A stretch of DNA of 64,000 nucleotides. It comes from Roseibium aggregatum IAM 12614 (GTDB lineage: Bacteria > Pseudomonadota > Alphaproteobacteria > Rhizobiales > Stappiaceae). The notes beneath the pieces are model-generated. The model did not search any database. It worked only from the letters and a program-made list of their open reading frames with translations, and was not told the origin of the DNA. The position numbers and the translations under genes are program-made. The stretch spans positions 214,619 to 278,618 of the forward strand of contig NZ_AAUW01000009.1 in NCBI RefSeq assembly GCF_000168975.1. Direction: 5' to 3'. Within the stretch, counting starts at the first letter, position 1; every line of letters starts with the position of its first letter. Below are positions 1 to 9,394 of the stretch, one piece after another.

Positions 1-1443
1 ACCGCCGAACAACCGGAGCAGCAGACACAGTTTGCGCAGCGCCGGTCCGAACGGGCGCAGCCTTTCCGGCCGCCTTCTTTTCTAGGCTCTCCAGCGGTCA
101 AATTCGTGATCATCGGAGTGCTGACGGTGATGCTGCTCGTGCCGAGCCTGTTCGTCTGGGTTCTGGTGGAAGAACGTGCCGAGAGGGCCCGCGACGTCGC
201 ACAGGACATTGCCCGCTCGTGGGGCGGCATCCAGGAAATCAACGGCCCCTATCTGGTCGTCCCTTTCAGCGAAACCTACACCGTTTCAACCGGCGACAGC
301 GCGAAAACAGAAATCCGGTGGCATACGGCGATCCTGTTTCCGGAAAAACTGGATGTCAGGGGAGACATTTCTGTGCAGGAGCGCCGGAAATCGATCTATT
401 CCCTGCCGGTCTATCATGGCAGCGTGAGCCTGAAGGGCCGGTTTGCGGCGACGTCTCCGGAAAACTTCGAGCCGCAATTCGGCGGACAAATCGACATCGC
501 AGCGGACAAGGCGGTGCTTGTGGTCGGTCTAGGTGACATTGCCGCCTTGAAAAGCGAGGTTGACCTGGTTTTGAACGGCAACGGGTCCGTTCCGTTCGAG
601 CCGGGTCTCGGTCCGTTGACCATGGAACCGATGTGGCGGTCCGTTGCCGGCTTGTCCGCATCTGGCATCAACGCACCGGTCGCGGCCGGTTTGTGGCGGA
701 ACGGGTTTTCCTTCGATATCCCCATTCAGCTGAACGGCTCCACCGCCTTCTACGTTGCCCCCGCCGGACAAACGACCAGCGTATCCCTTCAATCCGACTG
801 GCCGCATCCCGGCTTTACCGGCGCATTCCTGCCGGAAGCACGAGAAATAGGCGATGCCGGTTTCAACGCATCCTGGAGCATTCCCTATCTTGCCCGCGGC
901 ATTCCAAGGCTGGTGCTGGGCACACAAATGCCGTTGCAAAACAAGGTTCTGGGGGTGCAATTCGTTGAACCCGTCAATTTCTATCAGACCATTTCCAGGT
1001 CGTTGAAGTACGCTATCTGCTTCATCAGTCTGACCTTCCTGGCAGTCTTCGTTCTGGAAATGCGCTCCGGATGGCGGGTCCACTGGATCCAGTATGGTCT
1101 GGTCGGACTGTCCCTGATCGTCTTCTATGTCATGCTGCTCGCCTTTGCAGAGCATGTTGGCTACGGCCTGGCCTATCTTGTGGCCGCTGCCGCCGCGACG
1201 CTGCTGAACGCGCTCTATATCGGGACTTCGCTCAAGAGCCGTCTTGCCGGAGGTGTGATGCTTGCGGTCCTGGCTGCGATATTCGGCGTGCTTTATGCGC
1301 TCATGCAGGAGCAGGACTATGCGCTTCTGATCGGGTCGATGATCGGGTTCCTGTCACTTGCCGTTACCATGTTTGCCACCCAACGGATCGACTGGACCGG
1401 TCAACAACAGGTCGGCACATGGCCAAATGCCGAACCAGTCTGA
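1..1443 (+). CDS. creD: CreD-like inner-membrane protein, 5' end outside the window
   Basis: Inner-membrane protein of the CreD (cell envelope integrity) family; the molecular role of this family is poorly defined. The frame is open from the first base with no upstream stop, and the only in-window start candidate (GTG at 106) falls inside the first membrane segment, just after SPAVKFVIIGVL, so the true start lies before the window. Visible parts are an N-terminal membrane anchor, a large periplasmic region containing NGPYLVVPF, and about five C-terminal hydrophobic helices (after about residue 330) ending near VTMFATQRIDW, as in CreD. In enterobacteria the family belongs to the CreBC envelope-stress regulon; no such regulator is visible here. 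Confidence 0.85.
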   Translation, partial: TAEQPEQQTQFAQRRSERAQPFRPPSFLGSPAVKFVIIGVLTVMLLVPSLFVWVLVEERAERARDVAQDIARSWGGIQEINGPYLVVPFSETYTVSTGDSAKTEIRWHTAILFPEKLDVRGDISVQERRKSIYSLPVYHGSVSLKGRFAATSPENFEPQFGGQIDIAADKAVLVVGLGDIAALKSEVDLVLNGNGSVPFEPGLGPLTMEPMWRSVAGLSASGINAPVAAGLWRNGFSFDIPIQLNGSTAFYVAPAGQTTSVSLQSDWPHPGFTGAFLPEAREIGDAGFNASWSIPYLARGIPRLVLGTQMPLQNKVLGVQFVEPVNFYQTISRSLKYAICFISLTFLAVFVLEMRSGWRVHWIQYGLVGLSLIVFYVMLLAFAEHVGYGLAYLVAAAAATLLNALYIGTSLKSRLAGGVMLAVLAAIFGVLYALMQEQDYALLIGSMIGFLSLAVTMFATQRIDWTGQQQVGTWPNAEPV

Positions 1444-1614
1444 CAGTTATTCTGTCATTCCGGCATTTCGCCAATCCGATCGGCGGTGTTGCATTGCTGC
1501 ACCGCCGATTTGTTTGGCATCTGCCGGTTGAGGACATCGCAGCTCTAAAACGAGGCTTGCAATTCGTCCCTAAATGTTCTTTTTTTGTTCCAGTAAACCT
1601 ACCAGGAGGACGTG

Positions 1615-2004
1615 ATGTCGATTCTCGATCACATCGGTTTTGCGGTCAGCGATTTTCAGACGTCTCGTGCGTTCTACGAAACAGCCCTGGCTCCACTTGG
1701 CATCAAGGTGTTGATGGAAGTCACCGCTGAAATGACGGGTGGATCCGCCCATTGCGGTTTCGGCAAGGACAAGCCGGATTTCTGGATTGGTGAAGGCAAA
1801 GCCCCCGGAACACCGGTGCATGTCGCCTTTGCAGCTTCGAGCCGGGCACTCGTCGATGCCTTTTACGAGGCTGCGATCGGAGCCGGCGGCAAGGATAACG
1901 GCGCACCGGGCCTGCGGCCGCAATACCACGAAAATTACTACGGCGCATTCGTGCTCGACCCGGATGGTCTGAATATCGAGGCGGTCTGTCACCTGCCTGA
2001 ATAA
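1615..2004 (+). CDS. VOC (glyoxalase/dioxygenase-fold) family protein
   Basis: Single-domain vicinal-oxygen-chelate protein of 129 residues. It begins MSILDHIGFAVSDFQTSRAF, the usual first beta-strand and helix of glyoxalase/bleomycin-resistance proteins, and ends with DPDGLNIEAVCH, the typical last strand with a metal-ligand-type Glu. A strong AGGAGG (1604-1609) precedes the start; a GTG three bases upstream is possible but the ATG at 1615 is better spaced. A second VOC gene follows after 34 bases, probably in one transcript. The substrate cannot be deduced from sequence. Confidence 0.85.
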   Translation: MSILDHIGFAVSDFQTSRAFYETALAPLGIKVLMEVTAEMTGGSAHCGFGKDKPDFWIGEGKAPGTPVHVAFAASSRALVDAFYEAAIGAGGKDNGAPGLRPQYHENYYGAFVLDPDGLNIEAVCHLPE

Positions 2005-2038
2005 ATCTTTGTTTCCTGATTCCAATTTGGAGAAGAAA

Positions 2039-2416
2039 ATGCACAAGAGCCGGCTGGGTGATCTGGTGATCGACTGTGAAGGGGGCGATATCGACCGCCA
2101 TGCGGAATTCTGGGCAGGGGCACTTGGGAGAACGGTTGAGGCCGAGCCGAAAAACCCACGCTATCGCCGTCTCTTCGGCACGGAAGATGAAATCGGCATC
2201 CTGCTCCAGTCGGTCGAACATCCCTCCCGCGTGCATCTGGATATCGAAACCGACGATCCGGAAAAGGAAGTTGCCCGGCTTGAAGGTCTGGGCGCGACCG
2301 TCGTTCAAAAGCTGGACGGCTGGACAGTGATGCAGGCAACCAGCGGTCACCGGTTCTGCGTCGTCAAATCGCAACTCGCCGGTTTTGAGCAGACTGCCAA
2401 GACCTGGGAGACCTGA
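2039..2416 (+). CDS. VOC family protein (glyoxalase-like)
   Basis: Second small VOC-fold protein of 125 residues, beginning MHKSRLGDLVIDCEGGDIDR. The pattern of one domain with AEFWAGALG near the N-terminus and RVHLDIETDDPEKEVARL in the middle matches glyoxalase-like family 6. GGAGAAG stands 5 bases before ATG 2039, so I prefer it to an upstream TTG. It is only distantly similar to its neighbour at 1615-2004, so this is not a recent tandem duplication. Substrate unknown. Confidence 0.8.
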   Translation: MHKSRLGDLVIDCEGGDIDRHAEFWAGALGRTVEAEPKNPRYRRLFGTEDEIGILLQSVEHPSRVHLDIETDDPEKEVARLEGLGATVVQKLDGWTVMQATSGHRFCVVKSQLAGFEQTAKTWET

Positions 2417-2537
2417 GAACGGCAGGGGAAGGGAATTTCTACTGGTTCTGTCGTTCCAAATGCCGACGAAGGCTCACTAAAGCGGGATCGGCGATGGAAT
2501 ATTGTCAGTAAAAGCTTGGTAAGCTCGGTTTTGTTAT

Positions 2538-3005
2538 TCAGACCGCCACTAGCTTTAGCGAATTGAGTTCCTCTAGCAACCTGTCGATGGACCCGTCCAG
2601 CACGGCGGTGGCAACAGCGGCTGCTTCCAGGCGGCATGACTGGTCGCCAATCGGGTTGAAATAGAGAACCGGCTTGCCAAGGGCTTGCCCGCAGGCAGCT
2701 TCCATCAAGGTGTTGGCGCCGACATAGCCTTCGATGCCCTGTTTGCTGGCGTTGAAGATCAGCACAGCATCACCGTGGCGAATTGTTTCGAAGTAGTCAG
2801 TCAGGAACATGCGCTTATGTGCAATCGCTTCTTCCAGGGGCAATTCGTTCCAGTTAACCACCGTTTCTTCAGGAACAGGAGTCGACACTCTGTAACCGGC
2901 CGTTCGCAAATGCCCGGCGACATCTTCCATTTGTGGAAGGGCGGACATCGATCCGCAAATCACGACGTGAAAGGGGGCGTCTGGGTAAGAAGAATAGGGG
3001 TTCAT
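2538..3005 (-). CDS. Small Rossmann-type protein, possible nucleoside 2-deoxyribosyltransferase-like
   Basis: Protein of 155 residues beginning MNPYSSYPDAPFHVVICGSM. The early strand followed by GSMSALPQM, the middle stretch RHGDAVLIFNASKQGIEGYVG and the later GANTLMEAACGQALGKPVLYF resemble nucleoside 2-deoxyribosyltransferase-like folds (GS..F near the N-terminus, D.vl..N..K.g..GYvG..t..E). This is fold-level recognition only and catalysis is unproven. The frame stays open further upstream, but that part would run into the divergent msrA, so the ATG at 3005 is chosen. It diverges from msrA across 245 bases. Confidence 0.65.
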   Translation of the reverse strand: MNPYSSYPDAPFHVVICGSMSALPQMEDVAGHLRTAGYRVSTPVPEETVVNWNELPLEEAIAHKRMFLTDYFETIRHGDAVLIFNASKQGIEGYVGANTLMEAACGQALGKPVLYFNPIGDQSCRLEAAAVATAVLDGSIDRLLEELNSLKLVAV

Positions 3006-3250
3006 CACGGCGGGCTCACGTGCATGTGCTGGTTTGGGGAGTGGAGTTGAGTTTGTCTCCGCGGCGGAGCGCGTTACCTCTGTTGGAGAAAACTTGAAAT
3101 GGGTGTCACGGCGTTCGTCGCCAATGATGCATGTTTCAACGTCGAAACCCAAGTTCGCCGGTCGTCTTTCCGTCCGGGCTGTGCCGTGATCAGCTGATCG
3201 GCGCGCCTTCGGGAAAGACCGGCCGCAGGCAGCTTTCTGGAGGACCTGAC

Positions 3251-3895
3251 ATGAAGCGACTGTTTCCACTCGCTCTTTTTGCCGCAGTCACGGCGTCGAT
3301 GCCACTGGCGACCGCCCAGGCCGAAACCGCTGTTCTTGCCGGTGGCTGCTTCTGGTGCGTTGAATCCGATCTGGAAAAACTGCCCGGCGTGCGTGACGTC
3401 GTTTCCGGTTACGCCGGTGGCGAGACGCAGAACCCGACCTACAAGAATTACGATCGCGGCGGACACCGGGAGGTCGTCAAGGTCGATTTCGACGAGACCA
3501 GGATCAGTTACGCCGACCTTGTCGGGATCTTTCTGCGCACTGTCGATGTGACTGACGCCGGTGGCCAGTTCTGCGACCGGGGACATGCTTATTCCACGGC
3601 GATCTACCCTCTGGACGAGACCCAGGCGAAACAGGCGAAGGCTGAAATAGCCAAGGCGGAAAAGCTGCTTGGCAGCAACATCGTCACGCCGGTCGAGGCA
3701 CCGGCCGTCTTCTGGCCGGCGGAGGACTACCACCAGGGCTATTACAAGAGCCAGGTACGCACGCTCACCCGCTTCGGTTACGTCACCCGCGCCGATGCCT
3801 ACAAGGGCTATCGGAAAGGGTGCGGCAGGGATGCGCGGGTCAAGGCCGTGTGGGGTGGCGAAGCCTTCAAAGGGTTGCCCAAAGCAGGCTCATAA
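3251..3895 (+). CDS. msrA: Peptide methionine-S-sulfoxide reductase MsrA, exported
   Basis: Reduces the S-epimer of methionine sulfoxide in proteins. A hydrophobic N-terminal signal (MKRLFPLALF... to ATAQA) is followed at once by GGCFWC with catalytic Cys33. Further family marks are GYAGGETQNPTYKNY, HREVVKVDFDE, FCDRGHAYSTAIY and AEDYHQGYY. The signal peptide points to a periplasmic enzyme repairing oxidised envelope proteins. The start at 3251 is set by TGGAGG 6 bases upstream; the frame is open further upstream but with no signal peptide. Confidence 0.95.
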   Translation: MKRLFPLALFAAVTASMPLATAQAETAVLAGGCFWCVESDLEKLPGVRDVVSGYAGGETQNPTYKNYDRGGHREVVKVDFDETRISYADLVGIFLRTVDVTDAGGQFCDRGHAYSTAIYPLDETQAKQAKAEIAKAEKLLGSNIVTPVEAPAVFWPAEDYHQGYYKSQVRTLTRFGYVTRADAYKGYRKGCGRDARVKAVWGGEAFKGLPKAGS

Positions 3896-3905
3896 CGCCC
3901 AAGAA

Positions 3906-3930
3906 GGGCCGTTTTCTGCGGAAACGGCCC
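3906..3930 (+). terminator. Hairpin after msrA, likely terminator
   Basis: Inverted repeat of 11 pairs (two of them G-U type) with a 3-base loop, starting GGGCCGTTT and ending AAACGGCCC, 10 bases after the msrA stop. There is no clear T-run after it, so termination may be weak or Rho-aided. Confidence 0.5.
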
Positions 3931-4031
3931 AGAAGATCAGCATTTGCGACGAATTTTCAGGCATCAATTTGCCGTGGGGTAAGGTGTACACTACATACTT
4001 TCGGTGGGCTTACGTCTGAAAGGACGCTAAC

Positions 4032-4553
4032 ATGCTGAACCTGTTTGGAAGTCGTGTAGCAGCAGAGCCGGAATTTATTTCTGAATTGAGAGCCGTCGAG
4101 ACGGAAGACCGCCTTCGAAGATCCACCGCCGCCATGCTGGAAGCAGCAGGGCTGGAGATCTGTGACACCAACACACCGACGGAATTCGCAGCCGCTGCCA
4201 CTGTCGCGGTCATGAAGCTCGTGCTCAAGGTGGCCGAGCGCGACTTCGACAGCCTGTCCGTCGAAAATCGCTTCGTCACCGGCCTGTTCGGTTTCCTGAT
4301 TGCCCACAATCTGACACGGCGCACAAACGCTGATCTTGGCGTCGTGCTCGGCATTGCCGGACTTGATCTCTTCTCCCATGAGGAGATCGAACAGATCTAC
4401 AAGCTCGGTTCCTCCTACAGGCGTCTGCGTCAGCACCGGAACATGCATCTGGCGCTCAAGGATATCATCGACAGTTTCCTGTCGCATCCTGATGAAGAAA
4501 CCTTGTCGGATCTTTCCGGGGTTTATCAGCTCTGCCTGCATCAGGACGGCTGA
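4032..4553 (+). CDS. Conserved-looking protein of unknown function
   Basis: Protein of 173 residues, MLNLFGSRVAAEPEFISELR..., that I do not recognise. It is predicted mostly helical, soluble and rather acidic, with no signal peptide. A moderately hydrophobic stretch, NRFVTGLFGFLIAHNL, sits near residues 85-100, followed by an HE/EQI helix and a basic patch SSYRRLRQHRNMH. AAAGGAC stands about 7 bases before ATG 4032. Codon use matches its neighbours. It converges with recQ with only 29 bases between them. No function is proposed. Confidence 0.7.
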   Translation: MLNLFGSRVAAEPEFISELRAVETEDRLRRSTAAMLEAAGLEICDTNTPTEFAAAATVAVMKLVLKVAERDFDSLSVENRFVTGLFGFLIAHNLTRRTNADLGVVLGIAGLDLFSHEEIEQIYKLGSSYRRLRQHRNMHLALKDIIDSFLSHPDEETLSDLSGVYQLCLHQDG

Positions 4554-4582
4554 CCGGTTAAATTCGCGAAACTTCAGCTCGG

Positions 4583-6472
4583 CTATACGCCAGCTTCGAA
4601 GGCCTCGACCAGTTCGAGGAAAGCCTCGCCGTATTTTTCAAGTTTTGACTGTCCGACGCCGGAAACGGCCAGAAGAGCATCTTCGCTTACCGGCCGCGCG
4701 GCGGCAATTCCGGCCAGCGTCGCGTCGGGAAACACCACATAGGGTGGCACGCCCTGATCGCGGGCAATCTGCGTCCGCAGCCTTCGCAGACGCTCGAACA
4801 GCAGCTTGTCCTCATGGTCGAGTTCGTCGGCGATGGACGCCGTGCGAGAGGAACTCGTCCGCTTCAGGCCTGCGGCGCTGCGGTCCTTGCGCAAGGCAAG
4901 CTTTTCATCCCCGCGCAAGACGCTGCGTGCCTTTTCCGTCAGCACCAGCGCACCGAACTGCGCATGATCGACATCGACGTAACCTGCAGCAACAAGCTGC
5001 CGGGCGATCGATTGCCAGGTCTTTTGCGGCACGTCCTGGCCAATTCCGAAGACCGACAGCTTCTCATGACCGAAGCGGGTGCTCTTTTCGTTGGTCTTTC
5101 CCAGAAGCACATCGATGACATGCGCCGTGCCGAAGCGTTGTCCGGTGCGGTAGATCGCCGACATCAGTTTCTGGGCGGCTTCCGTGCCGTCCCAGGTTTC
5201 CACCGGAGACAGGCAGGTGTCGCAGTTGCCGCAGGGCTTGGGATAGGTTTCGCCGAAATGGGCCAGCAGCGCCTGCCGCCGGCAGCCGGCCGTCTCGCAG
5301 ATGCCGAGAAGAGCGTTCAGCTTGGCGTTTTCCGCGCGCTTGACCTCCTCGGGTGCATCGCCTTCGGCAATCATGCGCCGGCGCTGCACCAGATCGGCCA
5401 TGCCATAGGCCATGAAGGCTTCGGACGGTGCACCGTCCCGGCCCGCACGGCCGGTTTCCTGGTAATAGGCCTCGACGGAAGACGGCAGGTCCAGATGGGC
5501 GACATAGCGCACATCCGGTTTGTCGATGCCCATGCCGAAGGCCACTGTCGCCACCAGGCAAAGCCCTTCTTCCAGCAGGAAGGCATCCTGGTTGGCAGAG
5601 CGTTGTTCTGCTGGCAGGCCGGCGTGATAGGGCAGGGCCCTGATGCCCTTCGAGGTCAGCCATTCGGCGATGTCCTCGACCTTTGCCCGTGACAGGCAAT
5701 AGACGATACCGCTCTCGCCGGAATGCTTTTTCAGGAAATCCAGCAATTGCTGGCGCTGGTTGGTGCGCTCGACAATCTCGTAGCGGATATTGGGCCGGTC
5801 GAAGCTGGTGGAAAAGACAGAAGCGTCTTCCATCTGCAGGCGGGCCAGAATGTCCTTTTGGGTGTGCGGGTCGGCCGTTGCCGTCAGCGCCACGCGCGGC
5901 ACGCCGGGATAGCGGTCACGCAGGCAGGACAGAGACATGTATTCCGGGCGGAAATCGTGGCCCCACTGGCTGACGCAATGCGCTTCATCGATGGCGAACA
6001 GCGCGATCTGAAGTGTGTCCAGGAACTTGCGAAAATTCTCGGTGCCCAGCCGTTCCGGCGTCACGTAAAGAAGATCGATTTCGCCGCGGCGCAGGGCGCT
6101 GCGGATGCTGTCCTGTTCTTCCGGTGACAGTGTGGAATTGATCGCGGCGGCCTGAACGCCCGCGGCGCGCAGCGCGCCGACCTGGTCTTTCATCAGCGCG
6201 ATGAGCGGCGAAACGACGATACCCACACCACGCCGGCAAAGCGCCGGGATCTGGTAGCAAAGCGACTTGCCCGCCCCGGTGGGAAACAGCACGACGGCAT
6301 CCTTACCGTCCACAAGCGTTTCGATAACCGCCTGCTGTTTGCCTCTGAAGCTGCTGTAGCCGAAAACCTTCTGCAGAACCGCAAGCGGTTTCGGCTCCGG
6401 ACGGACGGTCGGAGCAGGGGCGTGCTGCACTGGAATGACTTCCTCCGCGGCAACAGCGGGCGAAACGGGCAT
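4583..6472 (-). CDS. recQ: ATP-dependent DNA helicase RecQ
   Basis: 3'-5' superfamily 2 DNA helicase acting in recombination repair and stalled-fork processing. Visible in order: the RecQ 0 motif region [13 protein letters not shown], Walker [37 protein letters not shown] (DEAH box plus the RecQ aromatic loop), TGRAGRDG (motif VI), the zinc cysteines CETAGC...CGNCDTC, a winged-helix region ([13 protein letters not shown]), and a C-terminal HRDC domain ending in [20 protein letters not shown] use the ATG at 6472 (AAAGGA 12 bases upstream); the frame is open to 6565, so a start 31 codons earlier is possible. Confidence 0.95.
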   Translation of the reverse strand: MPVSPAVAAEEVIPVQHAPAPTVRPEPKPLAVLQKVFGYSSFRGKQQAVIETLVDGKDAVVLFPTGAGKSLCYQIPALCRRGVGIVVSPLIALMKDQVGALRAAGVQAAAINSTLSPEEQDSIRSALRRGEIDLLYVTPERLGTENFRKFLDTLQIALFAIDEAHCVSQWGHDFRPEYMSLSCLRDRYPGVPRVALTATADPHTQKDILARLQMEDASVFSTSFDRPNIRYEIVERTNQRQQLLDFLKKHSGESGIVYCLSRAKVEDIAEWLTSKGIRALPYHAGLPAEQRSANQDAFLLEEGLCLVATVAFGMGIDKPDVRYVAHLDLPSSVEAYYQETGRAGRDGAPSEAFMAYGMADLVQRRRMIAEGDAPEEVKRAENAKLNALLGICETAGCRRQALLAHFGETYPKPCGNCDTCLSPVETWDGTEAAQKLMSAIYRTGQRFGTAHVIDVLLGKTNEKSTRFGHEKLSVFGIGQDVPQKTWQSIARQLVAAGYVDVDHAQFGALVLTEKARSVLRGDEKLALRKDRSAAGLKRTSSSRTASIADELDHEDKLLFERLRRLRTQIARDQGVPPYVVFPDATLAGIAAARPVSEDALLAVSGVGQSKLEKYGEAFLELVEAFEAGV

Positions 6473-6621
6473 GGGTGAGACGGGTCCTTTGATTCTCCCG
6501 CACAATGTCTTATTCGCGAAGGAAGGGCAATGAAGGCAAAACCGCGCCTGTGGATGACCGGTCAAGCCGGGACCAGGTGTTCAGGAAATCAGGCGCTTGG
6601 CCGCTGGCCGGCGGGCCGGTC

Positions 6622-7515
6622 CTAAAACTCGGCGTCCGGATCCTTTGCCAGCGTTTCAGCGCAGTGAATGCGCATCTGCTCGGTCAGGTCCCCCAGGTCG
6701 CCCTCAAGCTTCTCCGGACGGATCGGCTTGCCGAAATGCACATTGAACTTGGCGTTTTCCTTGTTCAGCAATTCGTTGAAGACCGTCATGTCGCGCAGTT
6801 CGGTGGAGACCCTGGCCAGGAAATAGAACAGCCCGGAGTTGCGCCCGCCCATGTGCATGGGAATGATCGGGGCCTTGTTCTTGCGCGCCAGCGCCAGGGC
6901 GGATGTCATCCAGGGCCGTTCGGTCAGTTTGCCGTCGTGCCAGTAGGCCAGGCGCCCGGACGGAAACAGCACCACGACCCGCTCCTTGGCAAAGGCCGAG
7001 GAGGCGAGCTTGATCGTTTCCTTGGATTTTTCGCGGCTTTTGAAGTCGGCCCGCCATTCGACCGGTATGATCATGTCGGCAAGGCGCGGGTTGATGCGGA
7101 TCGCGTCGCGATTGGCGAAGATGGCAAGGTCGTTGCGCCGCGACTTGATGGCATCGTAAAGCACGATACCGTCGGCAATGCCGGTCGGGTGGTTGGACAC
7201 CAGGACGACAGGCCCTTCCTGCGGCACCCGTTCGAGACCGAGCGTAGTGACGTCCAGCGACAGCAGATTGCTCAGATGAGCAAAAACGTCGAGCGCGTCC
7301 ATATGCGCGATCGTATCGGCCATTTCGACCGCGGACTTGTATCGCAAGATCTTGTGAGCAAAGGGTCTGATGAAGGGCCACCACGGGCTCGCCATCACCA
7401 GCTTGCCCCGTTCGGCGATCAGAACATCGACGATGTGCTGATCCGAAATCTGCCTTTGGGACGCGGCCTGACGGCGCGCCGGCAAGGTGTCTGTCGTCTG
7501 ATCGGTCGTCCGCAC
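6622..7515 (-). CDS. PlsC-like 1-acylglycerol-3-phosphate/lysophospholipid acyltransferase
   Basis: Glycerolipid acyltransferase-fold protein of 297 residues. The acyltransferase block is NHPTGIADG, an HX5D version of the HX4D catalytic motif seen in OlsA/hemolysin-type members, followed by FPSGRLAYW (motif III counterpart) and PIIPMHMGGRNS (motif IV counterpart). No convincing transmembrane helix is seen, so it is probably peripheral at the inner membrane. Likely role is acyl transfer to a lysolipid or lyso-ornithine lipid; the acceptor cannot be named. It stands alone on the minus strand, 149 bases from recQ. Confidence 0.8.
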   Translation of the reverse strand: MRTTDQTTDTLPARRQAASQRQISDQHIVDVLIAERGKLVMASPWWPFIRPFAHKILRYKSAVEMADTIAHMDALDVFAHLSNLLSLDVTTLGLERVPQEGPVVLVSNHPTGIADGIVLYDAIKSRRNDLAIFANRDAIRINPRLADMIIPVEWRADFKSREKSKETIKLASSAFAKERVVVLFPSGRLAYWHDGKLTERPWMTSALALARKNKAPIIPMHMGGRNSGLFYFLARVSTELRDMTVFNELLNKENAKFNVHFGKPIRPEKLEGDLGDLTEQMRIHCAETLAKDPDAEF

Positions 7516-7632
7516 AATGCACCTCTGCCCACGAGATAACTGCCTTACTCCGATGCATCGTTAACGAAATCAGCTTCTTGGTGCAAATGATCGTTGTACG
7601 ATTTTCTGGATCGGATCCCGCTCACACGCGGC

Positions 7633-8010
7633 TCAGCTCCATAGGGAACTGGTGAAAATTGCCAAGGATGTCAAGAACGAGGCGACCCAGGCAAGCGAGC
7701 GCGGCGAAGCCCGGTCCGCCCAGTAGCAGCCAATATATATAGTCCTCAAAAGCACAAAAAGCACGGCAAGCCTGTCGATCCAGAGCGGGTCCCCGCCCTG
7801 GTTGAGGCCGACGAAAACGGCAACTGCAAACAGGGGGAAGGCTTCGAAGCCATTTGCCTGTGCCCCCTGAGCCCGGGCGCGGAACCCGTCTCGCCAATAG
7901 TCCGGGTCGCGCGGACGGGCATTGTCGAAGGATTTGTTCAGTTTGGCCGGAAAGACCGAAAGCAGCGGCAGAATGGCGGCGGCAAGGATGCACCAGAAGG
8001 CGATTGGCAT
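7633..8010 (-). CDS. MAPEG family membrane protein
   Basis: Protein of 125 residues with four hydrophobic helices, starting MPIAFWCILAAAILPLLSVF. The conserved block RARAQGAQANGFEAFPLFA between helices 1 and 2 is the signature of bacterial MAPEG (membrane-associated eicosanoid/glutathione metabolism) proteins. These are glutathione-dependent transferases or peroxidases in known cases, but the substrate of the short bacterial forms is generally unknown. It diverges from the phosphatase-like gene across about 230 bases. Confidence 0.85.
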   Translation of the reverse strand: MPIAFWCILAAAILPLLSVFPAKLNKSFDNARPRDPDYWRDGFRARAQGAQANGFEAFPLFAVAVFVGLNQGGDPLWIDRLAVLFVLLRTIYIGCYWADRASPRSLAWVASFLTSLAIFTSSLWS

Positions 8011-8242
8011 AGGGGCTCCTCATGGACTTGTTTCAGGGTTCAGGCTCAGCTCCCGCAAGGAAGTATCTGCGGATCACCGGTCGGCGCGGGAGCGCTTGCG
8101 CCCCTGTTTATCAGGCTCCGGAAAGATATCCTCATGATTTTCCAGCCTCTCCCGGGTTTGTCATAATGTCTTCCCGCCGCGGCTGTAGGGGGAGGCCGCC
8201 CATGGCGTTCCTGTCATGGTCTCAGCCGCGAAGGAAAGCCCC

Positions 8243-8698
8243 GTGCCAAAAACAACCGTTCTGTTCGTCTGTCCGGACAACAGCCTGCTGTCGCCCTTGG
8301 CCGAAGCCTATCTGAATTTTCGGGCAGGCGGTCTGATGCGGGCCTTTTCCGCGGGCGTGGCGCCCTCGCAAAGCCTGAGCCGGCACGTGCACCGGCTTCT
8401 GTCGGCCCGGGGGATCGATGCCAGTGGCCTTGCTCCCAAATCGGTCGACATTTTCCTGATGCCACATGCGGAAATCCCCGACAGGGTGATCTATCTCGCC
8501 GATCAGGACCCTGTCGTCTTGCCGACGCAATGGAAAACCACTACCTCCAGCCATTGGTGGAACATTGCGGCAAAGCCGCCGTTTCCGGAAGGCTTTGCTG
8601 CCTGCGCCGCCTATTTCGAGAGGATCGCAGGAGCAATCGACCGGCTTGTGGAACCTCCGAAATCAGCCGGCGCAAACGTTTCGAACCGCGTCGCCTGA
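8243..8698 (+). CDS. ArsC/low-molecular-weight phosphatase-fold protein with altered P-loop
   Basis: Protein of 151 residues resembling thioredoxin-coupled arsenate reductases and LMW tyrosine phosphatases. The N-terminal P-loop reads CPDNSLLSPLAEA; family members have CxxNxxRSxxAEA. Cys10, Asn13 and Ser17 are kept but the phosphate-binding Arg at position 16 is Leu. SAGVAPSQSLSRHVHRLL and GIDASGLAPKSVD match the next family blocks. The GTG at 8243 is preferred because AAGGAAAG lies 5 bases upstream; ATG 8216 would add nine residues before the strand. Arsenate reduction or phosphatase activity is doubtful. Confidence 0.75.
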   Translation: MPKTTVLFVCPDNSLLSPLAEAYLNFRAGGLMRAFSAGVAPSQSLSRHVHRLLSARGIDASGLAPKSVDIFLMPHAEIPDRVIYLADQDPVVLPTQWKTTTSSHWWNIAAKPPFPEGFAACAAYFERIAGAIDRLVEPPKSAGANVSNRVA

Positions 8699-8798
8699 CG
8701 GATCTTGAGACGGTCGATTTTCAGGATTTTGGATTTTCGACAAATTGTGGGCTAAGAGTTGCTCCCATATTGGGACGAAGGTGAGGGATTGATTCGTC

Positions 8799-9320
8799 AT
8801 GATGCGCGCGGGAAAGTTTGTTTTGATCGTTGGCCTGGTCATTCTGGCAGCAGGCTGCCAGAGATTGTCCGGGGGCCGCAACTATGCCGAACCGCTGCCG
8901 GCGACCCCGACAACGCCCGTAGGCTCGGGACAGCTTGCGCCGCTTGATCCCAACGCACCGGGTGCCGGTCTCAACGATCCGTCTGCACAACCGGCAGATC
9001 TGGCCAGCAACCCGGTTGCAGCACCTGCCGATGCCAAGGAAATTGGCCGCACGGATCTTCTGGGGGGCTGGAAAATCAGCTCCGCGGGCGAAAACTGCAT
9101 GGCCTTCATGACGCTGACCACCTGGTCCGGCGGCTACCGTGCAAATACCAGAGGTTGTAGCTCCCCGGTACTGTCCGGCATCTCCGCATGGGACCTGAGC
9201 GGCAATCAGGTGGTTCTGAAGGACGGCGCCGGCCTGATCGTTGCGCAGCTTTATTCCAGCGCTTCCGGCCAGTTTAACGGCCAGACCTCAACCGGTTCGC
9301 CGATCTCGCTGTACCGTTAA
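8799..9320 (+). CDS. Omp19-like outer-membrane lipoprotein, AprI/Inh inhibitor domain
   Basis: Lipoprotein of 173 residues. The signal ends in LVILAAGCQ, a lipobox with the lipidated Cys about 20 residues in. A Pro/Ala-rich linker follows (to about residue 85), then a C-terminal beta-barrel-type domain starting DLLGGWKISSAGENC with two cysteines (ENC and TRGC) and ending SPISLYR. This layout matches Brucella Omp19 and the Inh/AprI protease-inhibitor family. Known Omp19 sits in the outer membrane and inhibits proteases. Inhibition here is inferred from family only. ATG 8802 is an equally good start. Confidence 0.85.
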   Translation: MMRAGKFVLIVGLVILAAGCQRLSGGRNYAEPLPATPTTPVGSGQLAPLDPNAPGAGLNDPSAQPADLASNPVAAPADAKEIGRTDLLGGWKISSAGENCMAFMTLTTWSGGYRANTRGCSSPVLSGISAWDLSGNQVVLKDGAGLIVAQLYSSASGQFNGQTSTGSPISLYR

Positions 9321-9394
9321 AGCCCCTCCGTATTAATGCTGGACAGTTCGCGCTATAGGTGTATATTTGCATAGCTACCGGAAAGGCTGTGCAA

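Noticed and set aside
106..1443. creD starting at GTG 106
   Set aside because: The GTG lies inside the first membrane segment and the frame is open to base 1, so the start is outside.
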